A stretch of DNA of 45,764 nucleotides from JANMCE01 sp031410595 (GTDB lineage Bacteria > Actinomycetota > Acidimicrobiia > Acidimicrobiales > Ilumatobacteraceae). The position numbers were made by a program, and so were the translations under genes. The stretch is taken from assembly GCA_031410595.1 (NCBI GenBank), contig JANNZM010000077.1:1-45764 (forward strand), given 5' to 3'. The notes beneath the pieces are model-generated. The model had not been told where the DNA came from and did not search any database. It saw only the letters and a program-made list of their open reading frames with translations. This document shows, piece by piece, positions 25,033 to 31,895 of this stretch (positions within the stretch are counted from its first letter, which is position 1; the number at the start of each line of letters is the position of its first letter).

Positions 25033-26166
25033 TCAGTGGCTATGGATCAACACACCGCGCAGGTTCTTGCCGGCGTGCATATCGGCATAGCCCTCGTTGA
25101 TGTTGTCAAGCGTGTAGGTGTTGGTGACCAGCTCATCAAGCTTCAGTACGCCCGCCTGATACATGGCCAGTAACCGGGGAATGTCCTTGCTGGGGCTGGA
25201 CTCACCGTAGAGCGAACCCTGGATACGCTTCTGAAACAGCGTGAGCATACTGATTGGTACGGGGATGCCGACTTCCATCAGATCACCGAGGCCGGTGACC
25301 ACGACCGTGCCAGCCTTGCGGATGGCGTTGAACCCCTCGGCCACATGCTCGCCCTTGGTGATGCCAATCGTGATGATGCACGAGTCGGCGCCCTGCCCGT
25401 TGGTAACGCTCTGGGCAAACGCAATTGCTTCCTCCATGTTGGCGAACGCATGCGTAGCGCCGAACTCCATGGCCTTCTCACGCTTGAGCTCCACCGGGTC
25501 AACCGCAATGATGTTCGCCGCGCCCTTAATGGCTGCACCCTGCACCGCGTTAATGCCGATACCACCGATTCCCATGACAATCACGGTGTCGCCGGGCTGC
25601 ACGTTGGCGGACCTCTCGGCCGATCCAAAACCGGTACCGACGCCGCAACCGACAAGGCATGCCTTATCGAGTGGAAGGTCGTGTGCCACCTTGACGGCCG
25701 AATCGACCGAGACAATCGTGTACTCCGAGAACGTCGAGATGCCGCACATCTGACCGACCGGTTGACCATCGAGCGACATGCGGTACGAGCCGTCCGGGCG
25801 GCAACCATTCAGCAGGTTGGCGCCAAGGTCGCACAGGTTCTGTTGACCGCTGGCGCACCACCGGCACTTCCCGCAGCCAGGGAGGAACGACAGCACGACA
25901 TGATCGCCCACCTCGAAACCGGGCGTGTTCGGCCCGATTTCCACCACGACACCGGCGCCTTCGTGACCTCCGGCGAACGGATAAATGCCAACCGGGATAT
26001 CGCCGGTGGCGATGTGATCGTCGGAGTGGCACAGACCAGAAGCAGTGAGTTTGAGGATGAGTTCACCCTGGCGGGGCTCATCAAGGTCGACCTCGACGAC
26101 CTCCCAGTCGGCTGGCCCGGCGGCCTTGTCGGGAGCGTTGCGAATAATGGCGGTTTTGGTCTTCAT
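25033..26166 (-). CDS. NDMA-dependent (mycofactocin-associated) alcohol dehydrogenase
   Basis: A 377-residue zinc-dependent medium-chain dehydrogenase. Catalytic zinc residues lie at Cys46 (LCHSDDH) and His68-Glu69 (GGHEG); structural zinc cysteines are at 98, 101, 104 and 112. The NAD motif is MGIGGIGINAVQ. The sequence matches the class whose tightly held NADH is re-oxidised by mycofactocin in vivo or by nitrosodimethylaniline in assays. ATG 26166 gives the family N-terminus MKTKTAIIRNAPDK; the frame is open to 26190. Divergent from mftA across about 135 bases, supporting joint regulation and function. Confidence 0.93.
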   Translation of the reverse strand: MKTKTAIIRNAPDKAAGPADWEVVEVDLDEPRQGELILKLTASGLCHSDDHIATGDIPVGIYPFAGGHEGAGVVVEIGPNTPGFEVGDHVVLSFLPGCGKCRWCASGQQNLCDLGANLLNGCRPDGSYRMSLDGQPVGQMCGISTFSEYTIVSVDSAVKVAHDLPLDKACLVGCGVGTGFGSAERSANVQPGDTVIVMGIGGIGINAVQGAAIKGAANIIAVDPVELKREKAMEFGATHAFANMEEAIAFAQSVTNGQGADSCIITIGITKGEHVAEGFNAIRKAGTVVVTGLGDLMEVGIPVPISMLTLFQKRIQGSLYGESSPSKDIPRLLAMYQAGVLKLDELVTNTYTLDNINEGYADMHAGKNLRGVLIHSH

Positions 26167-26189
26167 ACGACATCCCCAATTCGGTGGCA

Positions 26190-26229
26190 CCCCTCGGCGA
26201 GGGGAACAATTTGCTGAGGTTAGCCCCTC
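26190..26229. promoter_or_regulatory. Palindromic CCCCTC/GAGGGG elements between the dehydrogenase and mftA
   Basis: Three copies of one six-base half-site lie in the divergent gap: CCCCTC at 26190-26195, GAGGGG at 26199-26204 and CCCCTC at 26224-26229. The first two form a compact palindrome with a three-base spacer; the second and third form a wider inverted repeat. The position is right for an operator controlling the dehydrogenase, mftABC, or both. No regulator gene of the MftR type is visible in the window. Confidence 0.4.
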
Positions 26230-26301
26230 TTATGAAGCGATGTAACGGCGGTCACATCTTCTTCGATCTGCGTGGTGTTCCGAGTGGCAGCGGTCGGTAA
26301 C

Positions 26302-26415
26302 ATGACCCGCATGGAACAAGACGGCATCGTTATCCCTGAAGAGACGGATGAACTGATTGAAGATGAGTTGCTGGTCGAGGAAATCTCCATCGACGGCATG
26401 TGCGGCGTCTACTGA
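26302..26415 (+). CDS. mftA: Mycofactocin precursor peptide MftA
   Basis: A small acidic peptide of 37 residues from ATG 26302, or 34 from the in-frame ATG 26311. It ends in IDGMCGVY, the invariant C-terminus of mycofactocin precursors, preceded by a Glu/Asp-rich leader (EETDELIEDELLVEE). MftC oxidatively decarboxylates the terminal tyrosine and cross-links it to the preceding valine; MftE then releases the modified Val-Tyr dipeptide. The mftB GTG start lies inside its last codons, so translation is probably coupled. Confidence 0.95.
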   Translation: MTRMEQDGIVIPEETDELIEDELLVEEISIDGMCGVY

Positions 26416-26699
26416 CCACGCCGCCGACGTTGATGGCCGTCGCCCTTGAAGCTGCGTACGAGATGCACCCGCAGGCTGCCCTGCGCCCCGAGCCGTTCGG
26501 CGCGCTGGTGTATCACTACGGCACCCGACGGCTCGTCTTTCTTCGCAAGCCCGAGATGGTTTCCGTCGTGCGAGAGCTGAGCGAACACGACACCGTTGCC
26601 GACACGCTGACGTCATGCGGCATTGCTGCGAAGCGTTGGCCCACCTTCCTGACCGCCCTGTCGGGCCTGGCAGAATCAGAGATCATCCGTGAGCGCTAA
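26400..26699 (+). CDS. mftB: Mycofactocin system chaperone MftB
   Basis: A 99-residue protein of the MftB/PqqD-like RiPP recognition family. The block LRPEPFGALVYHYGTRRLVFL is characteristic; this winged-helix domain binds the MftA leader and presents it to MftC. The GTG at 26400 overlaps mftA by 16 bases and gives the usual length; ATG 26433 is an alternative that keeps the domain intact. Its 3' end overlaps mftC by 11 bases. Confidence 0.93.
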   Translation: MRRLLTTPPTLMAVALEAAYEMHPQAALRPEPFGALVYHYGTRRLVFLRKPEMVSVVRELSEHDTVADTLTSCGIAAKRWPTFLTALSGLAESEIIRER

Positions 26700-27819
26700 C
26701 CATCTCGTCAGCCAGCTGAAGCAAGGGCTCGACGCGCCCATATGCCTCACATGGGAACTCACCTACGCCTGCAACCTGGCGTGCGTGCACTGCTTATCTT
26801 CTTCCGGTCAGCGTGATGATCGAGAGCTCACCACCGACGAAGCGAAAGCCGTCATCGATGAGTTGAACCGGTTGCAGGTTTTCTATATCAACATCGGCGG
26901 CGGCGAACCGATGATTCGCCGGGACTTCCTCGAGTTGGTTGATTATGCAATCAGCAAGAACGTCGGCGTGAAGTTCTCCACCAACGGCGCGTTCATCGAT
27001 GCCCAGAAAGCCAAGCGCTTCGCCGCAATGGACTACCTCGACATTCAGATTTCGCTCGACGGCATTGACGCCGCCACCAACGATGCCGTGCGCGGGGTTG
27101 GCTCATACGACACCGCCATCCGGGCGATGGAGCACTTGAAGGCCGCCAATTTTGGGCCGTTCAAAATCTCCATCGTTGTTACCCGCCACAACGTCGATCA
27201 GCTCGACGAGTTCAAAGCCTTGGCCGACCACTACGGCGCGCAACTTCGGGTCACCCGACTTCGGCCGTCAGGCCGCGGCGCCGAAAGCTGGCACGATCTG
27301 CATCCCACCAACGCACAGCAGCGGCAGATCTACAACTGGCTGCTGGCCCAGGGTGAGAAGGTGCTGACGGGTGATTCGTTCTTCCACCTGAACGCGCTCG
27401 GCGAATCCCTCCCCGGTCTGAACATGTGTGGGGCGGGGAGAATCGTCTGTCTCATCGACCCGATTGGTGATGTGTACGCCTGCCCGTTCGTCCTCCACGA
27501 CCAGTTCAAAGCCGGCAGCGTGCGTGACGAAGGGGGCTTCGCTGGCGTTTGGAAGGAGAGTGATCTTTTCCTGTCACTTCGGGAACCGGAATCGGCGGGT
27601 GCCTGCACGGCTTGCGGTCAGTACGACGCCTGCCAGGGAGGCTGTATGGCGGCCAAGTTCTTTACCGGTCTGCCCCTCGACGGGCCGGATCCCGAGTGCG
27701 TCAATGGCTACGGCCTAGATACCCTCGCCGCGACCCCGGCCGACGCCCGACCGACACCGTCAAAGGATCACAGCAAGCCCGTACAGCTCACTCGCAAGCC
27801 GCTGCTCGCTCGCACCTAA
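26689..27819 (+). CDS. mftC: Mycofactocin radical SAM maturase MftC
   Basis: A 376-residue radical SAM/SPASM enzyme. The SAM [4Fe-4S] cluster motif CNLACVHC is at Cys28, Cys32 and Cys35; GGGEPMIR follows; and C-terminal SPASM cysteines occur in LNMCGAGRIVC, YACPF, ACTACGQYDACQGGC and DPECVNG. MftC decarboxylates the C-terminal tyrosine of MftA and forms the Val-Tyr carbon-carbon bond. The start is GTG at 26689, inside mftB. A hydrophilic tail of about 30 residues follows the SPASM region. mftD, usually next, is missing; a VapBC pair follows instead. Confidence 0.95.
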   Translation: MSANHLVSQLKQGLDAPICLTWELTYACNLACVHCLSSSGQRDDRELTTDEAKAVIDELNRLQVFYINIGGGEPMIRRDFLELVDYAISKNVGVKFSTNGAFIDAQKAKRFAAMDYLDIQISLDGIDAATNDAVRGVGSYDTAIRAMEHLKAANFGPFKISIVVTRHNVDQLDEFKALADHYGAQLRVTRLRPSGRGAESWHDLHPTNAQQRQIYNWLLAQGEKVLTGDSFFHLNALGESLPGLNMCGAGRIVCLIDPIGDVYACPFVLHDQFKAGSVRDEGGFAGVWKESDLFLSLREPESAGACTACGQYDACQGGCMAAKFFTGLPLDGPDPECVNGYGLDTLAATPADARPTPSKDHSKPVQLTRKPLLART

Positions 27820-27838
27820 ACAGTCGGACAGCGTTGGC

Positions 27839-27872
27839 CGCCCACCGGAGCTCCTTCAGCTCTTTGGTGGCG
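27839..27872 (+). terminator. Possible hairpin after the mftABC genes
   Basis: An imperfect hairpin 20 bases past the mftC stop: an inner GAGCT/AGCTC stem with a five-base loop and an outer CGCC-ACC/GGTGGCG stem with mismatches. There is no T-run. It lies between mftC and the converging vapC, so it could end either transcript. Confidence 0.35.
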
Positions 27873-27892
27873 AGTCAGCAGCGTCGAACGGG

Positions 27893-28300
27893 TCAGACTC
27901 CAAGGCGCTCGATGGGTTGTTCGGTAATCGCAGCGATGAGTTCGAAGTCCTTGTCGACATGCAAGACAGTGAGTCGGGAAAGTTCTGCAGTCGCAGCGAT
28001 GAGCAGATCAGGGATCGAAGGGGCGCGATGCTGGCCACGGTCTGCGAGCAGCATCTGGATCTCGACCGCACGCGCTTCGATCGCCGGTGTGATGTGTTCG
28101 ACAGGCATCGACCACACGGGCGGTTCGCCAAGCGTGCCGCGGTGATCGGCTCCATTGCGGGTCGAGAAACCGACCTCAAGCAATGTGACGGTCGAGATCC
28201 TGACGAGGCCGCGTTGTATGCGTGTCAGCCACTCATCGCCCGCACCGTTGATTCGGTTGAGCGCCGATTTGTCTATGAGCCAGGTCGTCGTCACCGCCAT
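27893..28300 (-). CDS. VapC-family PIN-domain toxin
   Basis: A 135-residue PIN-domain ribonuclease. The opening TTWLIDKSALNRI supplies the first catalytic Asp, and later acidic residues occur in LLEVGFS, SIPDLLIAATAEL and HVDKDFELIA. VapC toxins cleave tRNA or rRNA and are neutralised by a cognate antitoxin. The antitoxin gene lies directly upstream, overlapping by 10 bases. Converges on mftC. Such pairs often mark recently acquired DNA. Confidence 0.9.
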   Translation of the reverse strand: MAVTTTWLIDKSALNRINGAGDEWLTRIQRGLVRISTVTLLEVGFSTRNGADHRGTLGEPPVWSMPVEHITPAIEARAVEIQMLLADRGQHRAPSIPDLLIAATAELSRLTVLHVDKDFELIAAITEQPIERLGV

Positions 28301-28503
28301 GCGGCGGCCATTACCTCGGGATTGCCCAAGTCGGCGGTGCGCTCGGCGAAACGGGTCAGCTGTTCGCGCGTCAACGCAGGCCGTTGCTGTTCTGCGAGGA
28401 GTCGACGCAGGTATTCAGCGCGCGTCTGGCCAAAGCGTTGCGCGTTTGCGTCGAGCGCTGCGACAACTTCGTCGGGCACGTCCCGAATAAGGATATCAGT
28501 CAC
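28291..28503 (-). CDS. VapB/FitA-type ribbon-helix-helix antitoxin
   Basis: A 70-residue protein beginning MTDILIRDVPDEVVAALDAN, a typical ribbon-helix-helix strand and first helix, followed by GQTRAEYLRRLLAEQ, the second helix. The C-terminal 25 residues would bind and inhibit the PIN toxin. It precedes vapC with a 10-base overlap. As in other VapBC systems, autoregulation of the operon is expected. Confidence 0.88.
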   Translation of the reverse strand: MTDILIRDVPDEVVAALDANAQRFGQTRAEYLRRLLAEQQRPALTREQLTRFAERTADLGNPEVMAAAWR

Positions 28504-28583
28504 ATCAAAAACGATATCACGGCGAAACGCGCACTCAACTCTCGGGCCGGCGTTGCCGAGAAGCCAATTCCGAGCCGAGTATC

Positions 28584-28967
28584 GTGAGGCATTATGCGGG
28601 AGCGCTTAGGAATCATTCTGTTGGTACCCCTGGATGCTCGGCACCAACCGACGGCCCGCCCGTGCCAGCCGCCATGCGGAACCCGACTTCATTGTCGCGT
28701 CCGATCGCTGTGGCAATTGCACAAGTCGACGTTCGTCCCTTCCCCGAAGGATCCGTCGTCCAGAGTCGCGCCGAGCCGCCACCGGGCTGGTCGAGCCCTT
28801 ACTACGGACAGCGATTCAAGGACATGCTCGCAGCGATCGGCTCACCGTTACCCGATCCACTTCCTCAGCCGAAGCGCTGCACGCGCGATGCCAACAACTT
28901 GACGGTTGTCTTCACGCTCGAAACAGGCGACGAGATTTCCTACGGGCCTGCGTTCGACCGCCAATAG
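28584..28967 (+). CDS. Uncertain hypothetical ORF, possibly a frameshifted remnant
   Basis: A 127-codon frame with GTG start. Only the second half looks protein-like: PPPGWSSPYYGQRFKDMLAA, PLPDPLPQPKRC and LTVVFTLETGDEISYGPAF. The first half is proline/alanine-poor in structure and reads like noise, while another frame over 28676-28730 reads DFIVASDRCGNC, which also looks protein-like. A frameshift near 28735 in an old gene would explain both. No family recognised. Confidence 0.3.
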   Translation: MRHYAGALRNHSVGTPGCSAPTDGPPVPAAMRNPTSLSRPIAVAIAQVDVRPFPEGSVVQSRAEPPPGWSSPYYGQRFKDMLAAIGSPLPDPLPQPKRCTRDANNLTVVFTLETGDEISYGPAFDRQ

Positions 28968-29098
28968 TCGACCGCGGTCTATCGGTCCTGTTCGCCGGGC
29001 TCTGACACGCTGGATAGCCGTCCAGAAAGTCGGCTGCCGTATCACGATGGCGGATATGAAAGCCGACTTGCCGAGCAGCTGAAACCCAAAACGGCAAC

Positions 29099-29124
29099 GG
29101 CACCCGAGCCGAAGCCCGGGTGCC
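29099..29124 (-). terminator. Intrinsic terminator hairpin of the fasciclin gene
   Basis: On the minus strand an 11-pair stem (GGCACCCGGGC against GCTCGGGTGCC, with one G-T pair) is closed by a TTCG tetraloop, a very stable RNA hairpin. It lies 20 bases past the stop of the fasciclin gene. A short TTTT occurs about eight bases further on. Confidence 0.7.
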
Positions 29125-29144
29125 CTTGGTTGAACTGGGTTTGG

Positions 29145-29822
29145 TTATGCCGGCGTCAGCACCGTGTCGATGATGTGCACGATGGCGTTACCGGTGGTGA
29201 CGTTGCCGCAGATGACAGCGGCTGAGCCGTTGATCTTGACCATGTCGCCGTCCTTGGTGATCTTCAGGTCGGCACCATTCAGCGACTTCACCGAACCGGC
29301 CTTCACGAGGGCGTCGGCATCCATCTTGCCGGATACGACGTGCAGGGTGAGGATCTTGGTGAGGTCACCCTTCGGGTCGGCCAGCAGCTTGTCGAGCGTC
29401 TCCTTCGGGATCTTGGCGAAGGCGTCGTTGACCGGGGCAAAGATGGTGAACGGACCGGGGCCGTTGAGCGTGTCGACCAAGCCTGCGGCCTTGACTGCAG
29501 CGACCAAGGTCGAGAGCAACGGGTTGTTGGATGCGGCGGTGGCGGCCGGGTCTTTCGCCATGCCGTCAAAGCTTCCCGAACCGGTAGCCGGCACGGCCGA
29601 ACAGGCTGCGCCCATGGGCTTCATCATGGCGTCGGCCATGGCGGCTGCCGTGGTTGCTGTCGCCTTGGCTGTAGTGGCCGGAGCCGCCGTCGTGGCAGCG
29701 GGGGCGGCGGTGGTTGCTGCTGGTGCCACCGTGGTGGCCGCCTTGGTACTGCTGCCGCAGGCTGCTCCCACGATGGAGAGGCCGAGGGCCACACTGATCA
29801 GAGAAACACGGGTTGACTTCAT
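29145..29822 (-). CDS. Fasciclin-domain secreted lipoprotein (MPT83/MPT70-like)
   Basis: A 225-residue protein. The N-terminus MKSTRVSLISVALGLSIVG then AACGSS is a signal peptide with a slightly atypical lipobox cysteine. An Ala/Thr-rich linker follows, then one fasciclin (FAS1) domain from about residue 95: NPLLSTLVAAVKAAGLVDTL, GPFTIFAPVNDAFAKIP and the C-terminal GNAIVHIIDTVL. It resembles mycobacterial MPT83/MPT70, whose genes are SigK-controlled. ATG 29822 has an AAAGGA ribosome site about nine bases upstream. A SigK-like promoter lies at 29889-29915 and a strong terminator follows. Role: cell-surface adhesion or signalling, by family. Confidence 0.9.
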   Translation of the reverse strand: MKSTRVSLISVALGLSIVGAACGSSTKAATTVAPAATTAAPAATTAAPATTAKATATTAAAMADAMMKPMGAACSAVPATGSGSFDGMAKDPAATAASNNPLLSTLVAAVKAAGLVDTLNGPGPFTIFAPVNDAFAKIPKETLDKLLADPKGDLTKILTLHVVSGKMDADALVKAGSVKSLNGADLKITKDGDMVKINGSAAVICGNVTTGNAIVHIIDTVLTPA

Positions 29823-29888
29823 GGTTTGAATCCTTTGGGGGGTTTGGGTCAAGTGAGGGGAACTGTTTGATGCGTGATGCTGGAAGTG

Positions 29889-29915
29889 GTTCGGTGCCAC
29901 GGCGAAAGTGGATCT
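29889..29915 (-). promoter_or_regulatory. SigK-like promoter upstream of the fasciclin gene
   Basis: On the minus strand AGATCC and CCGAAC are separated by 15 bases, so ATCC and CGAAC are 16 apart. The published mycobacterial SigK consensus is CCATCC, 16-17 bases, CCGAAT. About 66 bases separate the -10 element from the ATG. The same ATCC-N16-CGAAC spacing is found upstream of the sigma-factor gene. Confidence 0.5.
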
Positions 29916-29948
29916 TCCCCACCGAAAGAAACTTGGTTGCACTTGCAA

Positions 29949-31481
29949 CTATTCCTTGAAGACGACGATGGTGTGCCATCCGGAAGCCCCGTCGGGAATG
30001 GGTTTGGCCCGGTCGGCTGTCTGCACTGTTCCGGTTCCGTCGGTAGCGCGACACACGATGGTGTGGTTGCCGGGCGCAGCATCCCAGTCAAGTTTCCACT
30101 GCACCCATGTGTCCGCAGTCGGCGTTTGGCCGAGCGTTGCCTGCTGCCACTCGCCACCATCGATCTGCACTTCGACTTTGGTCACCGTGCGATGAACGGC
30201 CCAAGCGACACCCGCAATGACGGCCCTGCCCGGTGCCGACCGAGAGAGACCCTTGGGCGTGTCGATACGGGCCATGGTCTTGATTGGCGCCTCGCGTGCC
30301 CAGCTGCGCTTGACCCAATAGGCGTCGAACGCGTCAAAGGTCGTCAGCTCGATGTCGGTCACCCACTTCGTCGCCGAGACGAATCCGTAGAGGCCGGGAA
30401 CAACCAGCCGGGCCGGGAATCCGTGCGCGACAGGGAGCGGCTCGCCGTTCATGCCCACGACAATCATGGCGTCGCGACCATCCATCACGTTGGCGACTGG
30501 CGTCCCACACGTCCAGCCATCCACCGAACGGCTCACCATCTGGTTGGCCGATGGCTTTACGCCCGCTTCCTTCAGTACGTCCATGAGCGGCACACCGAGC
30601 CAGCGGGCCGTGCCGGTGTACTCGCCGCCGACCTCGTTCGACACGCAGATCATGGTGATGTCCCGCTCTCGTAACGGACGTTTCAACAGGTCGGCGTAGG
30701 TGAGCGTGACTTCCTTGTTGACGAGGCCGTGGATGCGAAGCCTCCAGGTTTCAGGGTCGACCTGCGGGGTGACCAATGTCGTATCAATGCGATAGAAGTC
30801 GGCGTTTGGTGTGACGAACGGAGCCACGCCCTCAACGCCGAGGGATGCACCCACGGGCATCGGCGGGGCCGGTGAGGCTGGGGCAGGTAACACCACGCCG
30901 GTTCGGGCGCTCGATACTGCGAACCGCATCCGGAGCTGCCGGCCCACGCCCCCGGTGGCGGCCGCAGCCACGCCCACACCGGCGCTGGACAAGAGGAACG
31001 ATCGACGATCAAGACCCACGCTTGTTGGAGCCTTTGCCGATCGTGGCCGAAGCAACCAACCGAGTGCGAACATACCGACACCCGCACCGAGCACGCTCGG
31101 CAGCACATCGAGCGCCCTCGATGACGGTCTGGTGAGTGCCGCTCCTACCCCGACCAGCCCAAACACGGCAATGCCGGCGTAACCCAGCAGTCGCCGCCGG
31201 CGAGCCACCACGCCCACGCCGGCAGCGAACAACGCAAGCAGCACCAGCGTGCCGATGATGAGGGCGGGCTTATCGTTGGTACCGAATGTTCGTACCGCAT
31301 AGACCTTCAAGCTCGGAGGTACGTGATCGATCACGAAACCGCCGACGGAGACAACCGGGGAGGTCGTCCCGCGAACGAGGCCGCTGACGAGCTCGCCAAC
31401 AGCGAGAGCGACGGTAGCAGCCAGGAGGCCAACAACGATTCCTTGTCGGGTGGTGCGAGGGGTATCGGCGATGGGGGTCAC
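29949..31481 (-). CDS. Membrane-bound molybdopterin-dependent oxidoreductase, sulfite oxidase family
   Basis: A 510-residue protein. Four or so N-terminal helices (about 14-145) are followed by LDRRSFLLSS (about 157-166), a twin-arginine-like motif with a hydrophobic stretch, then a sulfite-oxidase-fold molybdopterin domain. The likely molybdenum ligand is Cys279 in ITMICVSNEVGG, and a C-terminal Mo-co dimerisation domain is present. The membrane part may pass electrons to or from the catalytic domain; the substrate could be sulfite, methionine sulfoxide or another oxide. Start GTG 31481 lies eight bases after a SigK-like -10 element, suggesting a leaderless message. Placed 126 bases upstream of the fasciclin gene. 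Confidence 0.88.
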   Translation of the reverse strand: MTPIADTPRTTRQGIVVGLLAATVALAVGELVSGLVRGTTSPVVSVGGFVIDHVPPSLKVYAVRTFGTNDKPALIIGTLVLLALFAAGVGVVARRRRLLGYAGIAVFGLVGVGAALTRPSSRALDVLPSVLGAGVGMFALGWLLRPRSAKAPTSVGLDRRSFLLSSAGVGVAAAATGGVGRQLRMRFAVSSARTGVVLPAPASPAPPMPVGASLGVEGVAPFVTPNADFYRIDTTLVTPQVDPETWRLRIHGLVNKEVTLTYADLLKRPLRERDITMICVSNEVGGEYTGTARWLGVPLMDVLKEAGVKPSANQMVSRSVDGWTCGTPVANVMDGRDAMIVVGMNGEPLPVAHGFPARLVVPGLYGFVSATKWVTDIELTTFDAFDAYWVKRSWAREAPIKTMARIDTPKGLSRSAPGRAVIAGVAWAVHRTVTKVEVQIDGGEWQQATLGQTPTADTWVQWKLDWDAAPGNHTIVCRATDGTGTVQTADRAKPIPDGASGWHTIVVFKE

Positions 31482-31489
31482 GTTCGATG

Positions 31490-31517
31490 ATTCGCCGCCC
31501 AGCGCAACTCCGGATTT
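31490..31517 (-). promoter_or_regulatory. SigK-like promoter of the molybdopterin oxidoreductase
   Basis: On the minus strand AAATCC (31512-31517) and GCGAAT (31490-31495) are separated by exactly 16 bases; compared with CCATCC-N16-CCGAAT, 9 of 12 positions match. The -10 element ends eight bases before the GTG start, so transcription would begin at or next to the start codon. Confidence 0.5.
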
Positions 31518-31555
31518 GTCGCAATCCGAAGTGCCCGCAGCGCCGAACTGAAGAT

Positions 31556-31831
31556 GTGGCTCCCCGTCGGCATTCCCTCGACATTCATACCGACAGCGGC
31601 GGTTACGTGCTGCACGCGCTCAGCCAGCCCGAGCACGCCGACTTTGAGCGTCACCTCCGCTACTGCGGTTCATGTGTCGCCGAGGTGGACGAGTTTCGTC
31701 GTACCATCTTCCACTTGGCCTCCGACGTCGTTCTCCCTCCCCCTGCCAGCCTTCGCGTCAGCGTGCTTGCGCAGACCGTTCGCCGATCCCGGTGGAAAAT
31801 TTCCAGATTGGACCAATCCAATCGTGCGTGA
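31556..31831 (+). CDS. Isolated anti-sigma zinc-binding (ZAS-like) domain, mini-RskA
   Basis: A frame of about 91 residues from GTG 31556; the same frame is open from ATG 31487. It closely resembles the first 70 residues of the RskA encoded downstream: HTDSGGYVLHALSQPEH, then ERHLRYCGSC with the H-x3-C-x2-C zinc motif (His33, Cys37, Cys40), VDEFRRT and PPPASLRVSVLAQ. RskA has the same blocks in the same order. It has no membrane helix or C-terminal RskA domain. It may be a soluble regulator of the adjacent sigma factor, or a duplicated remnant. I prefer GTG 31556 because the divergent promoter occupies 31490-31517. Confidence 0.6.
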   Translation: MAPRRHSLDIHTDSGGYVLHALSQPEHADFERHLRYCGSCVAEVDEFRRTIFHLASDVVLPPPASLRVSVLAQTVRRSRWKISRLDQSNRA

Positions 31832-31840
31832 CCGACGAAC
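31814..31840 (+). promoter_or_regulatory. SigK-like promoter of the sigma-factor gene
   Basis: CAATCC (31814-31819) and ACGAAC (31835-31840) give ATCC-N16-CGAAC, the same core and spacing as upstream of the fasciclin gene. It overlaps the stop codon of the mini anti-sigma frame and lies about 55 bases before the sigma ATG. It fits positive autoregulation, as is usual for ECF sigma factors. Confidence 0.5.
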
Positions 31841-31895
31841 ACGAGGTGTGTCGGCGTCCCACTTCACCTCTCCTACGCCAAAGCCGCGCCTTCGG

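Larger units (their letters stand above)
28504..29144. other. Intergenic region of about 640 bases with one weak ORF
   Basis: This is the largest stretch without a confident gene. It holds the low-confidence frame described separately at 28584-28967 and, near 29099-29124, the terminator of the fasciclin gene. Between about 28970 and 29095 I see only short imperfect repeats and no RNA gene. It follows the toxin-antitoxin pair and may be residue of a decayed insertion. Confidence 0.5.

Noticed and set aside
23529..25100. A 523-codon plus-strand frame over the PAP2 and CPBP genes.
   Set aside because: His/Arg/Gln-rich shadow of two genes with strong family motifs on the other strand.
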